Shown one piece after another: positions 63,844 through 64,000 of a stretch of DNA of 64,000 nucleotides. Each line of letters starts with the position of its first letter. Positions within the stretch are counted from its first letter, which is position 1. The notes under the pieces were generated by a model. It was not told where the DNA came from. It did no database searches and worked only from the letters and a program-made list of their open reading frames with translations. The stretch is from CAZHVS01 sp964536015 (lineage in GTDB: Bacteria > Bacteroidota > Ignavibacteria > Ignavibacteriales > Ignavibacteriaceae). The translations under genes were made by a program, and so were the position numbers. The DNA is taken from assembly GCA_964536015.1 (NCBI GenBank), contig CAZHVS010000014.1:4770-68769 (forward strand). Direction: 5' to 3'.

Positions 63844-64000
63844 TTAGACCTCCAGAAAAGTAATTCCCTTCCTTTTTACCAAAGCATTGTAAAACTCCCT
63901 CCCTTTGGAGTTAAAATCCTTCGCCCTGTAGTTAATGTCGCACGTCTTATGGTTGATGTCGCACGCCCTATGGTTGATGCCGCACGCGTTATGGTTGATG
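63844..64000 (-). CDS. possible 3' end of a heptapeptide-repeat gene (cut by window edge)
   Basis: The minus strand is open from the window edge to a TAA at 63844-63846. The frame gives repeats of the form INHRACD (Ile-Asn-His-x-Ala/Thr-Cys-Asp/Gly), each 7 residues from a 21-bp unit, then NYRAKDFNSKGREFYNAL and VKRKGITFLEV. The non-repeat end looks like protein, but the plus strand is open here too (VARLMVD repeats), so coding is not proven. No family is recognised. Confidence 0.3.
   Translation of the reverse strand, partial: INHNACGINHRACDINHKTCDINYRAKDFNSKGREFYNALVKRKGITFLEV
63938..64000. repeat. 21-bp tandem repeat, three copies, continuing past the window
   Basis: Units at 63938-63958, 63959-63979 and 63980-64000, each of the form TCGCACGTCTTATGGTTGATG with two to four changes, mostly in the middle TCTT/CCCT/CGTT. 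A degenerate shorter unit lies at 63921-63937. It is markedly more GC-rich than the surroundings. Confidence 0.9.

Overview
The window is AT-rich DNA, most likely from a member of the Ignavibacteria or a close relative in the Bacteroidota/Chlorobi group. The evidence is the repeated type IX secretion (T9SS) type A sorting domain with the NYPNPFNPST signature at the ends of about ten proteins, a TonB-dependent receptor paired with a DUF4249 lipoprotein, an S46 peptidase, Omp28-like proteins, and a few upstream boxes resembling the Bacteroidota TTG-N20-TAnnTTTG promoter. No tRNA, rRNA, CRISPR array, integrase or transposase was recognised.

Layout. 1-5.6 kb: the start of an acyl-CoA dehydrogenase gene, a GxGYxYP secreted protein, a DUF4139-like protein, and an HD / SixA / GNAT trio. 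5.6-11.7 kb (minus strand): a TrmB-type regulator followed by two Omp28-like thiol proteins, a small T9SS protein, a TlpA thioredoxin and an outer-membrane barrel, probably one envelope redox locus. 11.8-23.5 kb: housekeeping genes (metallophosphoesterase, prfA, VOC protein, AlkD-like protein, two tandem TPR-membrane proteins, a proton-pumping pyrophosphatase, rpmB). 23.6-35.7 kb: envelope genes, with two tandem Ycf48-like propeller proteins, a porin-like barrel, a TonB receptor/DUF4249 pair, a PEGA-propeller lipoprotein and a secreted GH13 amylase. 35.8-45.9 kb: a 1498-residue exported CHAT protein with HEAT and TPR repeats, an aldehyde dehydrogenase, a TrpF-like barrel lacking the catalytic Cys, an SDR and a DPP11-like peptidase.

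46.1-63.8 kb (plus strand) is the most striking part. It is a heterodisulfide-reductase / flavin-oxidoreductase operon of the HdrABC-FlxABCD kind: hdrC, a small membrane protein, hdrB, hdrA, an MvhD/FlxD subunit, then two Fe-S subunits and an NAD(P)H-flavin subunit. Between the MvhD/FlxD gene and the next Fe-S gene the operon is interrupted by about 10 kb of secreted-protein genes in three cassettes. Each cassette is preceded by a truncated copy of the 5' end of that downstream Fe-S gene (starts at 50802, 54454 and 58150; the intact gene starts at 61041). The truncated copies encode 31-38 residue leader peptides that stop 3 to 10 bases before the first cargo gene. Cassettes A and B are diverged duplicates, yet share a 694-bp identical segment covering the FnIII domain, the sorting tag and the next leader. 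I read this as a recombination-driven cassette array at the 5' end of an operon gene, with secreted cargo translated from borrowed initiation regions. A degraded four-helix-bundle gene flanked by an imperfect inverted repeat has also entered the operon between hdrA and the MvhD/FlxD gene.

The window ends in a 21-bp tandem repeat that may be the 3' end of a repeat-containing gene on the minus strand.
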